NCBI GenBank assembly: GCA_033782935.1
Contig: JAWQEG010001429.1
Span: forward strand, 434,001 to 498,000
Reading direction: 5' to 3'
Origin: Petrolisthes cinctipes
Lineage: Eukaryota; Arthropoda; Malacostraca; Decapoda; Porcellanidae
DNA length: 64,000 nt
The notes below the pieces were generated by a model. It saw only the letters and a list, made by a program, of their open reading frames with translations. It was not told the DNA's origin and ran no database searches. A program made the position numbers and the translations under genes. This document shows positions 36,037 through 48,597 of this stretch, piece by piece. Each line of letters starts with the position of its first letter. Position 1 is the stretch's first letter.

Positions 36037-36903
36037 TACATTTCAGCTAATTAATTTAATTATTTAATTAATTTAATTATTATTGATTTTCAGGAACAAA
36101 ACGGCTCTTTTATCAAATTAATTACTATAAATGACTAATATAAATAAAAAATAAACATTTTAGGGGGGTCTTTATAGTAATAGCTGGGTAGAGGGGGTGT
36201 GTCTTGCCCTGTGGCCAACGTTCACGTCGTGCAAGATGAACAATTTGATGCGATTCAGATATTATCTAAAAATAAAATTTAAAAAAAATATTTTTATTTA
36301 ATTTAAAACAAATCTGAGTACTCAAATTGACCGATGGGTCACAAATAATTCATTTTATATTTTAGAAATATGAAGAATTAAATAAAAGAAGATAATGTGA
36401 TTTTGTTTGTGATTTTTAAAAATTATTTTATTTATTTTTGTATGTTTATTTGCTTTTATAATTAATTAATTGTTATTTACATTTTTTTAGAGATAAAAAA
36501 TTCATTGAAATTCAATATATTTTATTTATATTAGTCGTTTTTATTAATTAATTTGGTAAAAAAGCCGTTTTTAAAGAATAAAATATTAAAAATAATTAAA
36601 TTAATTAATTAAAATTTATTTTTAATTACAAAACATAATGCTATTTAACTTTAAAATGTTTATCTTTTATTTATATTAGTCATTTATAGTAATTAATTTG
36701 ATAGAAGAGCCGTTTTTTTCCTGAAAATCAATAATAATTAAATTAATTAAATAATTAAATTAATAGCTGAAATGTATTAAAAATGCATATTTAATAATAT
36801 TGAACACTCCTATTTTACTTGCGCACCGACAGGTGTCGCTATAATCGCTTTTTCTCTCTCGTCCTGGAATCTGCATGGTCCTGCGTTTTGCATAATACAC
36901 CGG
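35911..36903. mobile_element. Foldback element with about 250-bp inverted arms, inserted at the gag 3' end
   Basis: The left arm 35911-36163 and right arm about 36653-36903 are near-perfect reverse complements by eye, starting ggtgtattatgcaaaacgca on each outer edge. The interior is AT-rich and contains a second degraded copy of the inner arm (about 36520-36570). There is no transposase. I found no unambiguous target duplication. On the right, a short frame (RRSGSDEAL then stop at about 36930) looks like the displaced gag end just before the protease frame. Confidence 0.88.
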
Positions 36904-36951
36904 CGATCAGGGTCGGATGAGGCATTATGACACAAGGACGAGAGGAAGAGA

Positions 36952-37965
36952 ATGTCTAGAGATATAGAATTCTCCATAGTGTCGGCAGTCAGTAGAAGTA
37001 ATCATTTAGCCGTAGGAAATGTAACTATAGGGGGAATTCCGGGGGCACTTTTGATTGATACTGGTGCAGTAGTCAATCTAATATCAAAGGAGACATATAC
37101 AAATATTAGAAAACATCATTCTGAGAGGAGTTATGCATTGCAAGAGCCACAATACCAACTGAGTGGGGTGTCAGGAACTACAGTGGATGTTCTTGGAGTT
37201 GTGAGGTTGCCAGTCCACTTCCGGGGTAGTTCAAGTTTTACTGCATCATTTTATGTTGTAAGTAAATTTCATCCTATGGCAAGCTGGTTGCTTGGATTGT
37301 CAACCATGGCTGAAAGGAAGATTGAGGTGTACCCAGGGGAAGGTTTAATTGTTCATGAAAATGTACCTTATATGTGTATGGCAACCCCGCAACCCAAACA
37401 CTCAGACAAAGAGGTTAAAACGGTGGGTTATGTAAGGGGCTTTGAGGAGAAGTCAACACAAGGGGTCATGAAACAAGATAGACTATGCGACACTGCTAGG
37501 GTGGAAGTCACGCGTTGGACTGTTGTTACTGCTATTGTACCTGATGCGCACAGGCTGCAACCGCAGGAAATGATTCAGTTCAAGGTGTGTTTGAAAGGAG
37601 TGAAAGAAGGCGTAGATGTGGTGTGCATGTCTGAAACATGTAAGTTGAAAGGGGTGTCGCTAGAGTCTACTTTGACTACAGTAAAGTCAGGGGGTGAGAC
37701 TGTGGTGCTGGCTGTAAATAATACAGGAGTAGAGATTGAAGTTAAGCCAGGCAGTCAATTGTGTGATTTTCTCGTATACCATGGTACGGTATTAGAGCCG
37801 AAGCATAACCTACCAGTTGTGAGTGTTGTTGGTTGTATTGGTGCATCTCCTTCGTCAGAATTGAGAAGTCAAGTTAAAACTGGGGGAAACTCAGAAGGGA
37901 AAGAAGAGTTGTTACAGTTACTTCAAGGGTATAGGAAGGCTATAGCTCTTGCAGGGGAACCATAA
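36952..37965 (+). pseudogene. pol: Protease region of gypsy-like pol, ends at in-frame TAA
   Basis: 337 codons. The retropepsin active site is LIDTGAVVNL (residues 35-44, Asp36-Thr37-Gly38), with a supporting LLGLSTMA-type motif near residue 114. The frame stops at TAA 37963-37965, and the same frame resumes immediately with RT, so the stop is a lesion within one pol frame. It cleaves the polyprotein. Confidence 0.9.
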
Positions 37966-37989
37966 GGTAGTACAGACCTAACTTCACAT

Positions 37990-40617
37990 GTGATTAAGTT
38001 AAAGCGAGAAGCGCAACCGAGTTACATAAAATCATATAGGCTCCCCCATTCACAAAGACAGATAGTGGACGATACGGTGAAGGATATGTTAAAACAGAAG
38101 GTTATTGAACCTTCGACCTCTCCTTGGAGTAGTCCCATATTTTTGGTTCCAAAGAAAGATGGAACATATAGACCTGTTATTGACTATAGGAGAGTAAATC
38201 AGCAGACAGTCCCTGATAAATACCCCATGCCTCATTTGAATGACCTGTTGCAGGCTATAGGTGAGGGAAATAAGGTGTTTTCTACCTTGGATTTGCTGTC
38301 AGGATATTGGCAGGTGCCAGTTCACGAGCGGTCTCGTGACATCACGGCTTTTTCCACTCATCAGGGTCATTATCAGTTTCGCAGGATGCCATTTGGGCTC
38401 TGCAATCCCCCTACGACTTTCGAAAGACTAGTGAACAATGTATTGGCGGGGTTAATTGGGAAGGATGCATTAGTATACCTAGATGACATAATTATTTTCT
38501 CAAAGGATGTGCCTACGCACTTGGAGAAATTAGGAAAGGTATTGGAACGTTTAGCATCAGCGGGTTTGAAGCTAAAACTTAGTAAGTGTGAATTCTTGAA
38601 ACAAAAGATTAAGTATTTGGGGCATGAAGTAGACGAGTCAGGTATACATGTGAATCAGGATAAGATAAAGGCTATCTTAAAGTTTCCAACACCGACCAAG
38701 GCAGATCATGTACGATCTTTTCTGGGACTAGCGGGTTACTACAGGAGTTTTGTGTATCAGTTTTCTAGCAAGGCAGCACCTTTGATTAAACTGTTGAAGC
38801 AGACAAATAAGTTTGAATGGGGTCAACCACAAGAAGAGGCATTTAGTATATTAAAGGAGGCTCTGACGCAGCCACCTGTTTTGGCTTTCCCAGATTTCAA
38901 GAAACCTTTTATTTTACATACAGATGCATCGGGGGTTGGACTTGGGGCAGTATTGGCACAAGAAGATGAGCGGGGAAAGTTAAAACCCATTGGCTACGCA
39001 AGTAAGGCGTTAAATGATACAGAGAAGAAATATAGTGTTACACATCAGGAGGCATATGCCATAGTGTGGGCCTTGAAACATTTTCGTCCTATTATTTTTG
39101 GTTACTCTATTACAGTTTGTACTGATCATCGCCCATGTCTCGAGTTGTTCAAGGGGAAGAATATGACCAGGAAGTTAGCACGATGGCATTTGACTATTCT
39201 GGAGTTCAACCCTACTTTCAATTTTGTACCTGGTAAGATTAATGTAGTTGCAGATGCATTAAGTCGACAGACTGTGAACTCTGTAACCACATTGAGTACA
39301 ATATCCCCACAGAAATTAAAGACAAAGCAAAGGGAAGATCCTATGTGGAAAAGGGTAATTTATGTTCTAGAGTCAGGGGAAGAGGTAGAAGTTTCAGGTC
39401 TACCGCTAAGAACAACAGAGTTTATCCTGAGGGATAATGTTCTTCATAAGGTAACTGTAGTTAAAGGGAAAGAAATATACAGAATAGTAGTGCCAGGGTC
39501 TCTGATAGAAACAGTATTAAGGCTTCTTCATGATGCACCGCAAGCAGGTCATAAAGGGAGGGACGCTTGTCTAGAAGAAGCTAGGTCGAGGTATTTCTGG
39601 TTGAAAATGCGTAAGGACATAGAAAACCATATAAAGAAATGTGTATCATGTGCGAGGAACAAAGGAACTACGGGACCACCCGCTCCTCTGCAAACATTTC
39701 CAATTCCTGCTAAACCTTGGGATGTGGTAGCTATAGATGTGTTACAGCTACCTACAAGTTATCAGGGATCAAAGTATTTGTTGACTTGTGTGGATCACTT
39801 CAGCAGGTTTGTTGTATTAGCTCCTCTACAAGATAAATCAGCTCAGTCCATTGCACATGCATTAGTAAACTCATTGTTTTGTACATACACTATACCCCGT
39901 GTGCTGTTGTCAGATAATGGGACAGAATTTAGAAATAGTGTCCTAGAAGAAATCTGCAAGCTCTACAATATTAAGCAGGTGTTCACGGTTGCATACCATC
40001 CTCAAAGTAATGGTATGGTAGAGAGAGTAAATAGGAAGATTTTGGAGGTACTTAGACATCTGGCAGGTTCAATTCAAGCAGGCTGGGAAGATTAGTTATG
40101 CCAGGTAACCGCATGTATAAATAGTTCCATACATTCCTCACTGGGAAAGACACCACATTATATTATATATGGTGAGGATAAGGTCCTACCATATGATATA
40201 TTGGTTGGAAGACCAGGCCCAGTGTATAATGTAGACGACTATGTGAGTGTCCAGGGACACGCTTTTGCAACCATTCACCATGAAGTAAGAAAGCATATGG
40301 AAGCCTCACGGGCAGAACATATTGCAAGGCAACATAAGTTTGCAAAGAAAGTAGAAATTGAGGAAGGAGATGTGGTGATGGTGAAGACTCCAGAGAGACA
40401 GAGCAAACTATCTCCGAAATTCAAGGGTCCCTACATTGTAAAAAGGGTATTGGGAAAAAAATTAATAGTTCAGGATAATATAACAGACGCGGATCTACAG
40501 GTACACGTGGATAGAATAAAGAAGGTTCCAAAGGAAACGGTCCAAGTGGGAAAGGAAACAGGTTCTGAACCTGAGCAAAGAATGCATTTGAGATCAGGGA
40601 AATATCTGGCAAAATAA
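37990..40617 (+). pseudogene. pol: Reverse transcriptase, RNase H and integrase of gypsy-like pol
   Basis: Same frame as the protease. Residues counted from 37990: RT with FSTLDLLSGYW (Asp101) and YLDD (163-166); RNase H starting at HTDASG (310-315); integrase with an HHCC zinc finger (His514 to Cys551/Cys554) and a DDE triad at Asp583, Asp642 and Glu678. A TAG at 40093-40095 cuts the frame, which then continues in phase to TAA 40615-40617. This last part includes the GPY/F-type integrase tail KFKGPYIVKRVL. Only these two stops, at 37963 and 40093, interrupt pol from 36952 to 40617. This is the copying and integration enzyme of the element. Confidence 0.93.
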
Positions 40618-40646
40618 TCTAATGTTGATTTTGTTCGCAGACCATC

Positions 40647-42393
40647 ATGAGGACATGGGGAGTGTTCTGCGTGATGTTGGTGGCGGCGTTTGAGTTCCAA
40701 GGGTTCGACTGACCAAATAAAACCGGGTGCCTTAGTGGGTACTGATGGGAGACTTGAGGTGGTCACGGACGTAATAACAGTAAGACTCAATCTTGGAACT
40801 CTGTTGGACCTAAAGAAAAGGGTTGATGATTTCCAGCTGAAATTTCATAACGCCATAGAAATGTCATCTGCTAAATTAGGTAAATTGATGAACTCGAGCT
40901 ACCCTCTGGCACGTCAAATCAAGGTACAGTTGGAAGACAGATATTTTCAAATAAAGAATATGATGAAATACTCAGAACAGAATTTACCCAACTTTTCAAG
41001 TGAGGTTAGAAAATTAGCTCATAATCAGATTACAAATAGCAGGGCTAAAAGAGGATTATTTGACATTGGAGGGGTAATTGCTAAAACTCTATTTGGAACA
41101 GCTACTAGTGACGATGTCGAAGATCTAGGACGCAGACTAGAGATTTTAAACAAGGTGATTGTAGAACAAAATAGGGTCATAGATAGTACGTTATCCTTGG
41201 CAGCTAATGTGGCAGAAAAAGTAAATGGAGTTATTGAAAAGACTAATGAGGTAATTAAGGAATTAGACAGGTTAGCTAAACATTTGGATTTTACAATGTT
41301 TGTGTTAAACCTAGATCAATATTTAAATATTGTGGAAAATTACATAAATGGACTGAATGCTCAAACAAGAAAACTACTCCATAACCTAAGGAATGCAGCG
41401 CTAGGTAAGGCCGACGCTGACCTTCGGTCAGTAGTTGATTTGCAAAGGGTGGTTGATGTGGCTAGAATTAAGCATGGTTTGAATACTTTCTTTGAAGGTG
41501 AATCGGTATCTTACTACTATCCACTTTTGGAATCATGCTTAACGACTAAAACTATTCTTATTCACATTCCCACAAAACATCAGGTTCATTTTAACATATT
41601 GTCAGTGAAGCCATTTCCTATGAGGTTAGGGGCGGAGATCATGATGTTAAATGTGGATTATGATTATATTATTGCATCTCAGGATCGCACACTGGTGGTT
41701 GCAGTTACCAAGGAACAACTAGAAGATTGTCATACAGCATATTACCATTTGAAGGTGTGTCCAGCTCTAAATTTTATTTTTACAGGACCCGAGGAATCCC
41801 AGTGTGAACTGTCATTAATCCAGGCTGATGCTTCAAGCTCCATTAAACATTGTGAGTACCTGAGACCAAAAAGGAAGTCAGATGTTTATGTAACGTATTT
41901 TCAGGGCATTGCATATTATACATTCACTAAGCCAGCAAGAGCAACTATTATTTGTGAAGATGGCCCTTCAGGAGCAAAACATGTGTCTGAGGTGGGTACG
42001 TTTGTAGTTCCACCTGCGTGTTCATTTTTAAGCAATACTAAAACAGTTCTGGCCACGAAGCATCATCTTGGATTGGTCCTAAACAAATCTGTGGAATTTG
42101 TGAAAGTCCATCCTCCTCTCCCAGCAAACTTTTCTACTGTTAATATGGATTCTGAGAAAATAAGATTGATGGAATTGTTAAACATGTCTGATGTTCATCC
42201 TGTAATTGAATCTGCTCTACCTTTCCATCTGCAACGGGTAGCTGTGTACCCTTGGTCCGGAGTGACTAGTTTATTATTCATATTATATTTCATGTTCTCT
42301 TGTTACCTGTTCAGGAGTTTGAGGGTTTTGAATGGTGAGATTAAAAAGAAGAAAAACAGAAGATCAAGGAATATAGAGGTCCACCATACATAA
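40647..42393 (+). pseudogene. env: env of gypsy-like element (baculovirus F-like), frame broken near start
   Basis: An ATG at 40647 follows an acceptor-like ttgttcgcag (ending 40640) and opens a short hydrophobic leader that stops at about 40710. The main frame (40690-42393, 567 codons) is in another phase, so a frameshift separates leader and body. The body has a furin-type RAKR site (residues 118-121) followed by a glycine-rich fusion-peptide-like segment, a heptad-like helical region, and a C-terminal membrane anchor near residues 525-545 with a basic tail. This architecture matches the F-like envelopes of insect errantiviruses. Expression from a spliced RNA is inferred from the acceptor. 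Confidence 0.88.
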
Positions 42394-42764
42394 CCTAGGG
42401 AAGATGAATTATAAGGATAATTTTAAGGACACCTCAACAACTAGGTAGTACACTACACGGTTAGTTGTAGGGATTTAGAATTAAGGAATTGTATGAATGT
42501 GTATTATATTTTATTATCCATGTATAATTACTTAATTTAAGGAAGTATTATTAATTACCCATTGTATCATTCACGAGCTCAACGATTTATTTTACTTTTA
42601 TGTTAATTCATCCAATGTGTATATATTTCATCTTGTATATATTGTATATATATGTTACCATGTCAAGAGTCAATCTAATAATCAGAAAGGCTAAGCATTG
42701 ATTAAAGTAAATTTAATGTTATTGTGAACTGCAGGGACGCAGTTGTTTTAGCGTGGCCGAGCAA
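42394..42764. other. 3' non-coding region of gypsy-like element
   Basis: AT-rich sequence between env and the 3' LTR fragment. No convincing polypurine tract directly precedes the LTR at 42765, which is unusual and may reflect loss. Confidence 0.6.
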
Positions 42765-42966
42765 TGTATCCGCGGCTGATCACGTTCGCGATACATGATA
42801 CACCTATGGTGGTGGAACATACCGTTAAGCCAAAGCAGTTCAAGCTAGTTTCATTAGACACAACTTCCTTTGAAAAGTGCTGAGTTGCAGCGTGAGGGAA
42901 TCTTCCATGCTGAGCTACTGATTGCTAGATTCACTCTGTAATTATCTATATGTTAATCACTCTACT
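42765..42966 (+). repeat. 3' LTR fragment of gypsy-like element
   Basis: It matches the first 202 bp of the 5' LTR, with about two differences. It ends abruptly at 42966, where a minus-strand LINE cut inside its RT begins. Confidence 0.9.
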
Positions 42967-44990
42967 GAGGAGGGTTATGGGACGGTGAGAAGAGGGTAGT
43001 ATGGGGTCTTTGTTGGGTTTGGGGATCGTGGTGATGTTTCCGTGTTTCCAGACGTTGGGTATTGTGTTGTGTGAATAGCTGTAGTTTGCTATGTTAGTAA
43101 GTGCCTGGTGGTCCGAGGTGTTTAAGGTGAATGTTACTGATGTTGTCAGGACCACAGGCAGGTGAGTGTTTGAGGTTGTAGATGGTGTGGTTTGTTTGGT
43201 GATTTGTGAGTGGTGCCTAGTCTGAATCAGAGGGGAAACATCTTTTACATCTGATGACTCGTCGGTCTTCAGGGTGAGGGTGAAGGTGGCTGACGTGAGA
43301 AATGCTAGATGAGGGTGTTTGCTTGTTGTTTATTTGAGGGTATAGTGTCTGTTGTTGTGATGGCTGCATGTGATTGTGCAGTGTTGCTGTTGGACAGTGT
43401 GATGCTGTTTGGCGTTTTGTAAAGTTTGCTGGTATTTGTTTTGTGATCAAGTGTGTTGACAAACCTTTGCCAATTAAGTGTTTTCTGTTCTTTAATTTTG
43501 TTGTTTATTTGTGTGTTTATTACTTGTATTTGGTGTACAGTGTGATGTGTGAGTGGAGTTGGAGGCGAGTGTTTAAGTGTGCCTCGTTGTCTGATGAGGC
43601 CTTGAATTTCTGTGGTAAAGTTGGGATTGTGGTTTCTTCTGTTGCCTTCAGGGATGTGTTTGTTGTCTGCGATTTGTATAATTGTATTGAATATTTGTAC
43701 AGTAGTGTTGATGTTTGTGATGGGTGTACTGTTCAGTGTTTCAAAGTGATGTTCTGTATCGGCAGCGAAGATGTCCCAGTTGTCTTTATTGTAGTTGGTG
43801 TATGTGTGTCTGTAGCCAGTTGGGGCGATTCTTATTTTTGTGATGATTATGATTGGGAGATGGTCAGAAACAAGAGTGTTGACCACCCTCCATGATGTTC
43901 TGGGAGCTAGGTTGGGGGAGCAAAAATTGATGTCAGGTGATGATGGTTGGAAGAGGGCTTGTTGAAAGATGTGGGTGTGTTGGCAAGTGTTGTTTAGTGT
44001 GATGAGGTTGTCCGTTTGGGAGAGGATTTCAAGTCCTCTGTTTGTGTCTGGGTTGTTGACATACCAGGCCGATGTCTTGGCGTTGAAATCACCACCCAGG
44101 ATGTGGTTAGGTTGATTGGTGATTTGTTGGAGCTGGGGGGAAAAGTTATGGGGAACAGTTGGGCTGGTTTGAGTGGAGATGTATAGAATGGCTATTGTAG
44201 TGCTTGTTGTTTTGCCAGTGCGTACTTTGATGTCTTGAATTTCTGTGATGGTGTCGTGGTGGGGGAGAAAGCATTTGAGGTGCGCACTGGTTTCTGTATA
44301 GTTGATGGATTTGTGGACTAGAGTGATGAGTCCACCGCCATTGCCGTTGGCCCTGTCTTGTCTAATAGTGGTTGGGAAATGTAGGTGTTTTGTGAGTGTT
44401 ACATAATCTGGTTTCTTATAAGTTGGTAAGTATGTAGTATTGTATGATGAAGTGTGTGAGTTCTAGTTTTTTGGTGTTGATGCCATCGATGTTTACCTGA
44501 AGTATGTTTATGTTGTGGGTGAGGTGTGTGTTAGGTGCTGCTGTATTGGGGTTAAGGGGGAGCCTTTGGGGGGGATGGAGATGGAGATGGTGGTGGGGGT
44601 GTGGGTGATGGTGTTGGAAGTAAGGGTGGTGGGGGTGGGGGTGGGAGTGATGGTGTGGGTGATGGAGGTTTTGGTGTTGGTAGAGGTATGGGGTGTACAG
44701 AACAGGTATGTGTGTTTGTGTAGTGTTTTCTGGAGGCAAGTGTTGTACTTGTGAAATGGGTCCAGTTTTTGCAAGGGTTGCATTGAACTGAGCCCATTGT
44801 CTGTTTGTTGGGTTTTGGGCATGTTGGACTTATGTGTTTGTTGGTGGGTCCTGAGTTGCCCTCAATGCTTTCGGCTAGAAGGAGAAGCCGAGAAATGACA
44901 GCCAGAGGATCATTTCTCGGTGGTGAAAAGATGTGTAATTGTATGTGTTGTGCGATGGGTGTGGTGATTACCCGTGTGACTGAAGTTGTT
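42967..44990 (-). pseudogene. Jockey/R1-like LINE: ORF1 end, endonuclease and RT start
   Basis: Read on the minus strand from about 44880: a Cys/His segment (CNPCKNWTHF) with a His/Pro-rich tail; an APE endonuclease start (NILQVNIDGINTKKLEL); catalytic-type motifs including GGDFNAKTSAW and VSDHLPIIIITKI; then the RT beginning IPKPNKDP and RPITLL at about 43000. The motifs fall in different frames with several stops, so it is dead. The RT is cut at 42967 at the junction with the gypsy LTR fragment. Confidence 0.85.
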
Positions 44991-45013
44991 CCCAGGAATT
45001 CGCGCCTCCTTCT

Positions 45014-45448
45014 TAGGGGCTTTAAGTGTGGTTTTGTTGATATGGGTGGAATTAATTATTTTCGATTTTACTCTCATTCTCTCTCTTCCAGTGTCTTATC
45101 GTCGCCTCTCTTCTTCTCCACTCTACATTCTTGTATTACACTCTCCTTCCATTTATATTCCTGTTTCTCCCTAACACCATTTTCCCGTTCTTTTCTGCAC
45201 AATACAATACAGACACTTTTCTACAACACTCTCATTTTTACCTCTCGCCTACACCCGCCTCGTCTCCTCCACCGTCTATGCAACTCTCTCCCTCACTTCT
45301 TCCTCTTGTGGTATCCTCTTGGTGTTTTCTGCAGTCGAAATAAGGGCCTGAAACGTGCTGTCGATGTAGGTGTGATGCTCCAACTCTCTGTCACCATCCT
45401 CGTTCCTGGATCTTTAGGGGAATTAAGTTTAGAGAAAATTTTATCATG
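45014..45448 (+). repeat. Dispersed repeat of unknown class, copy a
   Basis: It matches 60836-61284 almost end to end, from aggggctt to atcatgaacaa, with shared tctctctcttcca and ggatctttaggggaatta blocks. The flanks differ, so these are the element limits. It carries no domains. It could be a solo LTR or a short interspersed element, though its ends are not TG...CA. Confidence 0.8.
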
Positions 45449-45595
45449 AACAAGTACAACCCGGATATGTTCAGAGCCAAGTTACCTATCTTATCTCCCA
45501 TTCTGAAACCACATATTGACAAACACTATATTCACAATATTTCCGGACGTTGTTTATCACACCCACTCGACCATCACACTCATTCCTCCATCAGC

Positions 45596-45769
45596 TTACC
45601 CAGCACAGGGGTTGTAACAGTAGCCTTGTCCCGTGAAGAAAGTCTCCCCGTCTTCGAGTGTGTCAGGCAAGATCTGATTGAGTGTCTCTGGCAACAACAC
45701 ACAGATAGAGCCACCCAGGATGGACACCAAACCCAGGATGGTGTAGGGCAGGTAGTGGCCAATCTTAGA
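45596..45769 (-). CDS. SLC22 copy 2 exon 10, C-terminus
   Basis: 57 codons plus TAA (45596-45598), with acceptor cttcaaag. It encodes TM12 and LPETLNQILPDTLEDGE. A donor-like gggtaagc overlaps the stop, so splicing to a further exon is an alternative. Confidence 0.85.
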   Translation of the reverse strand, partial: SKIGHYLPYTILGLVSILGGSICVLLPETLNQILPDTLEDGETFFTGQGYCYNPCAG

Positions 45770-46120
45770 CTTTGAAGAGATGGAATAGAGAATCATAAAA
45801 CATTAGAGAAATGTAGAGAGTAGCAGGTTGGACAAAAGAGAATACATTGCAGTAATAGGAAAACGCTTTAGTATATTATAATATAAATATTCGATTAAAT
45901 CAATTATATAGCGAAGTGGGACTTTTTGACTAGATATGTTCGCAAACAGTCAAGTGAAACAGATGAATCAGAATCTGTTATAGGAAATGGGATGCAATGG
46001 GATGACATGTAATTAATTAAACTGCAGTGCTTAGTTGTATGACCTCATAAAGATCTGTGTAAAGACTCTGAATCCAATAACATAAACAATAAAGCTTAAG
46101 AGGCACATAATAATACTCAC

Positions 46121-46302
46121 CAGGTAGACAACGTAAGGTGATATAAAACCAGAAAGATTGCCCAGAGTGTGAATGAGCCCAGCACCGGTACCCCTGGCTA
46201 CCGTCGGCAGGACCTCTACTGGGTATTGTTGGCCTACATTGATGGACATTGTTATCAAGAAGCGGCCCGTCACTGCTAGAGCCATAATACTGGTTGTGTA
46301 CG
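46121..46302 (-). CDS. SLC22 copy 2 exon 9
   Basis: 182 nt, with acceptor cccgcag and donor gtgagt. It encodes TM10-11 with YPVEVLPTVARGTGAG, the conserved SLC22 signature after TM10, and LGNLSGFISPYVVYL. Confidence 0.92.
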
Positions 46303-46756
46303 CTGCGGGAAATAATGGTGGGGTGTTATGGTAAGAGGAACGGCCATGGTGAGAATTAGGTTAGGTTGAGTAAGGTTAGGTTAAGAGAGTGTATCTCATC
46401 CCTGTATGGCTTGTTCCACTGACTGTAAGTTGCCTCCTTTTGTAGATACATATTTTGTGCTTCTCTTGGCATTGGATAGTTAATTGATCTTATTGTTAGA
46501 GAAAGAGAGAGGGACCTTACCAAACTGTAATCATTTTATTTATATCTACCGTTCATTTATACCTATATTTTTATATATTTTTTCTTGCACCTAGTTCTTA
46601 TACTTTCGTCTGGTTTTTGCTTTGCACTGTGGATTACAGAACATTTTTCATTCATTAAACTGGCACCATACATTCCACCATTCCCATTCATTTCACACAT
46701 CCCTTCCTATGGCACTCTTCATTCCCAGTTTTTCATACATCTTCCACTGGACTTAC

Positions 46757-46971
46757 TCTCAGGAATAGCAGCTATGACCAGGCAGGCCACCCCGCTGAGT
46801 ACTAGAGTGATGGAGGTAGTGTGACGTCTGCCAACCTTTTCCACCAGCACCATGGTCAAGAAGTCTGCTGGTAGTTCGACGAAGCCCACCAGGGTAAAGG
46901 ATACGAAAACATTGCTGCCAATGTGTTCTGAGTTCCTGACATGTCCATCATATGCCAGAATTATCACCAAC
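46757..46971 (-). CDS. SLC22 copy 2 exon 8
   Basis: 215 nt, with acceptor ttcttacag and donor gtaagt. It encodes the end of TM7, TM8, the MFS motif VEKVGRRHT and TM9. Confidence 0.92.
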
Positions 46972-47066
46972 CTGTAAGAAAAAAGACAGATGTGGGAAGG
47001 AGTAATTAGGGTCACACTTATATGAATACGTTTGGGTCAATGTGTAATGAGTTAAACTTGGTCTCG

Positions 47067-47068
<2 letters not shown>

Positions 47069-47149
<81 letters not shown>
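47069..47149. repeat. (TA)n microsatellite in intron 7
   Basis: About 40 TA units between exons 8 and 7 of SLC22 copy 2. Confidence 0.97.
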
Positions 47150-47150
<1 letters not shown>

Positions 47151-47256
47151 AACCAGTTAACTATTAAATGGTACAATCTCAACAATTTTGTACATCATTA
47201 GTACTTTTGAAGCTCCTTGTGGTAAACTTCGTTTGCAAATACTCCCTATTACATAC

Positions 47257-47363
47257 CACATTACACAGAGGACGTGGAATCGGAGTCTAAGGACGGGTGT
47301 CTTGAGCAGGTCGAGAGCTGTGGCCTGAGTGTTCTTCGCATTCTTTTGTTTGTTTCCGAACTC
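47257..47363 (-). CDS. SLC22 copy 2 exon 7
   Basis: 107 nt, with acceptor tggtgcag and donor gtatgt. It encodes the cytoplasmic loop (EFGNKQKNAKNTQATALDLL) and the start of TM7. It ends two bases into a Trp codon that exon 8 completes. Confidence 0.9.
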
Positions 47364-47723
47364 CTGCACCAGTTGGGTAATGTGGGGAGATGAAAATAGA
47401 ACCTTAGGGATGTGCAAACCGATGGACAGGGGGACAGGGAAAGTAAGGGTAAAGGAAGAGGGCAATTTGATGTACAAAGTGAGGTATCATGAGAAGGTTA
47501 GTTGATGTATAGTTACGTTTTCAAATACGGACATTGAGTGAACACACTTTAATTACAGAGGAAAACACATAAACTTGCCTGATACTACTCGGCTGGTCAA
47601 GCAATGGCTTTCACATCACATAATCATCCTTTTCAGAATTATTCTATCTTGAATGAAATATCCAACATCAACCATAATTTTACCTAACCACGATAAAACC
47701 GGTACTTAAAATGAACCTCTGAC

Positions 47724-47850
47724 CTCTAGTTCCCTGATGAGCTCAGGCGTGAGCGATTTCTTGTTCATGTGAGCTGCCCTAGTGATTATATCTACGGTTT
47801 CCTTTGACCTGCCTTTACTCAGCAACCACCGTGCTGACTCTGGCACCACC
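47724..47850 (-). CDS. SLC22 copy 2 exon 6
   Basis: 127 nt, the same borders as copy 1. Visible coding changes are Thr to Ser in SKGRSKE and Val to Leu before IREL. It is intact. Confidence 0.92.
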
Positions 47851-48597
47851 CTGGCAGGAGGCAAAGGGGAAATATACGAGAATCGTTAGAAAGTGTGTAA
47901 GGCTTGGGTTGTGAAGTGTTGGGGCTGCAGGGGAAGTGTGGGTACAGTACGGGACACTCAAGGTCATTTACATGTGTGTTGTTAGTTTTAACATATTTGT
48001 AAAATGTTATGATAAACACCAAGATTGCCATTTGTGACAGTCACTGGTGACTAAGACTCACCTTCTCTTACGGATATTCCTTAGCTTTTAGCTAAATTTA
48101 TCACCACAGCTTGTAGTGTGCAACTCTCTCCTTGTTGTCTAGTCGAACATAAACAAAGACGAGTTACTTTAGCCTCCAATAAACTCAAGAACTTTCTTTG
48201 TACACAGTCACTTATATTCTGTAAATTTCCCTAGCCAGAATATTCTGGGGTGATCATTGCCTTTACACCATAATTAGACTTACCTAATGTGAACTATGAA
48301 ATATAGTCTATCTGTTGGCTCAATATGAAACTTGTATCTAGAACAGAAATTAAAGAAAGCATGTCTTGGCTTAACTAGTGCTATTTAACACAAAGGACTG
48401 GTTTTTTTCTGTAACTTTTGCATCAGACTAACGACCTCACTCTACATATTAAAGCTTGTCTAACAGGGTCAGATGGAGATATTGGAAATTAAATACAAAG
48501 GACATCAAAGTAGCAGTTTCCACTCATTCATTTCACCCTGTAACATTCATAACATATAACATAGGCTATTCTCTTAAGTTCAGCAATAAATACTCAC

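Larger units (their letters stand above)
33108..42966 (+). mobile_element. Env-bearing Ty3/gypsy retrotransposon (errantivirus-like), defective
   Basis: The order is 5' LTR, PBS, gag, protease, RT, RNase H, integrase, env, then a truncated 3' LTR. About 1 kb of foldback DNA interrupts the end of gag. Damage seen includes frameshifts in gag around 35291-35350, in-frame stops at 37963-37965 and 40093-40095 in pol, a frame change at the env start, and loss of most of the 3' LTR. The copy therefore cannot be autonomous. LTR pieces differ at about two positions over 202 bp, suggesting a fairly recent insertion. Confidence 0.93.
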
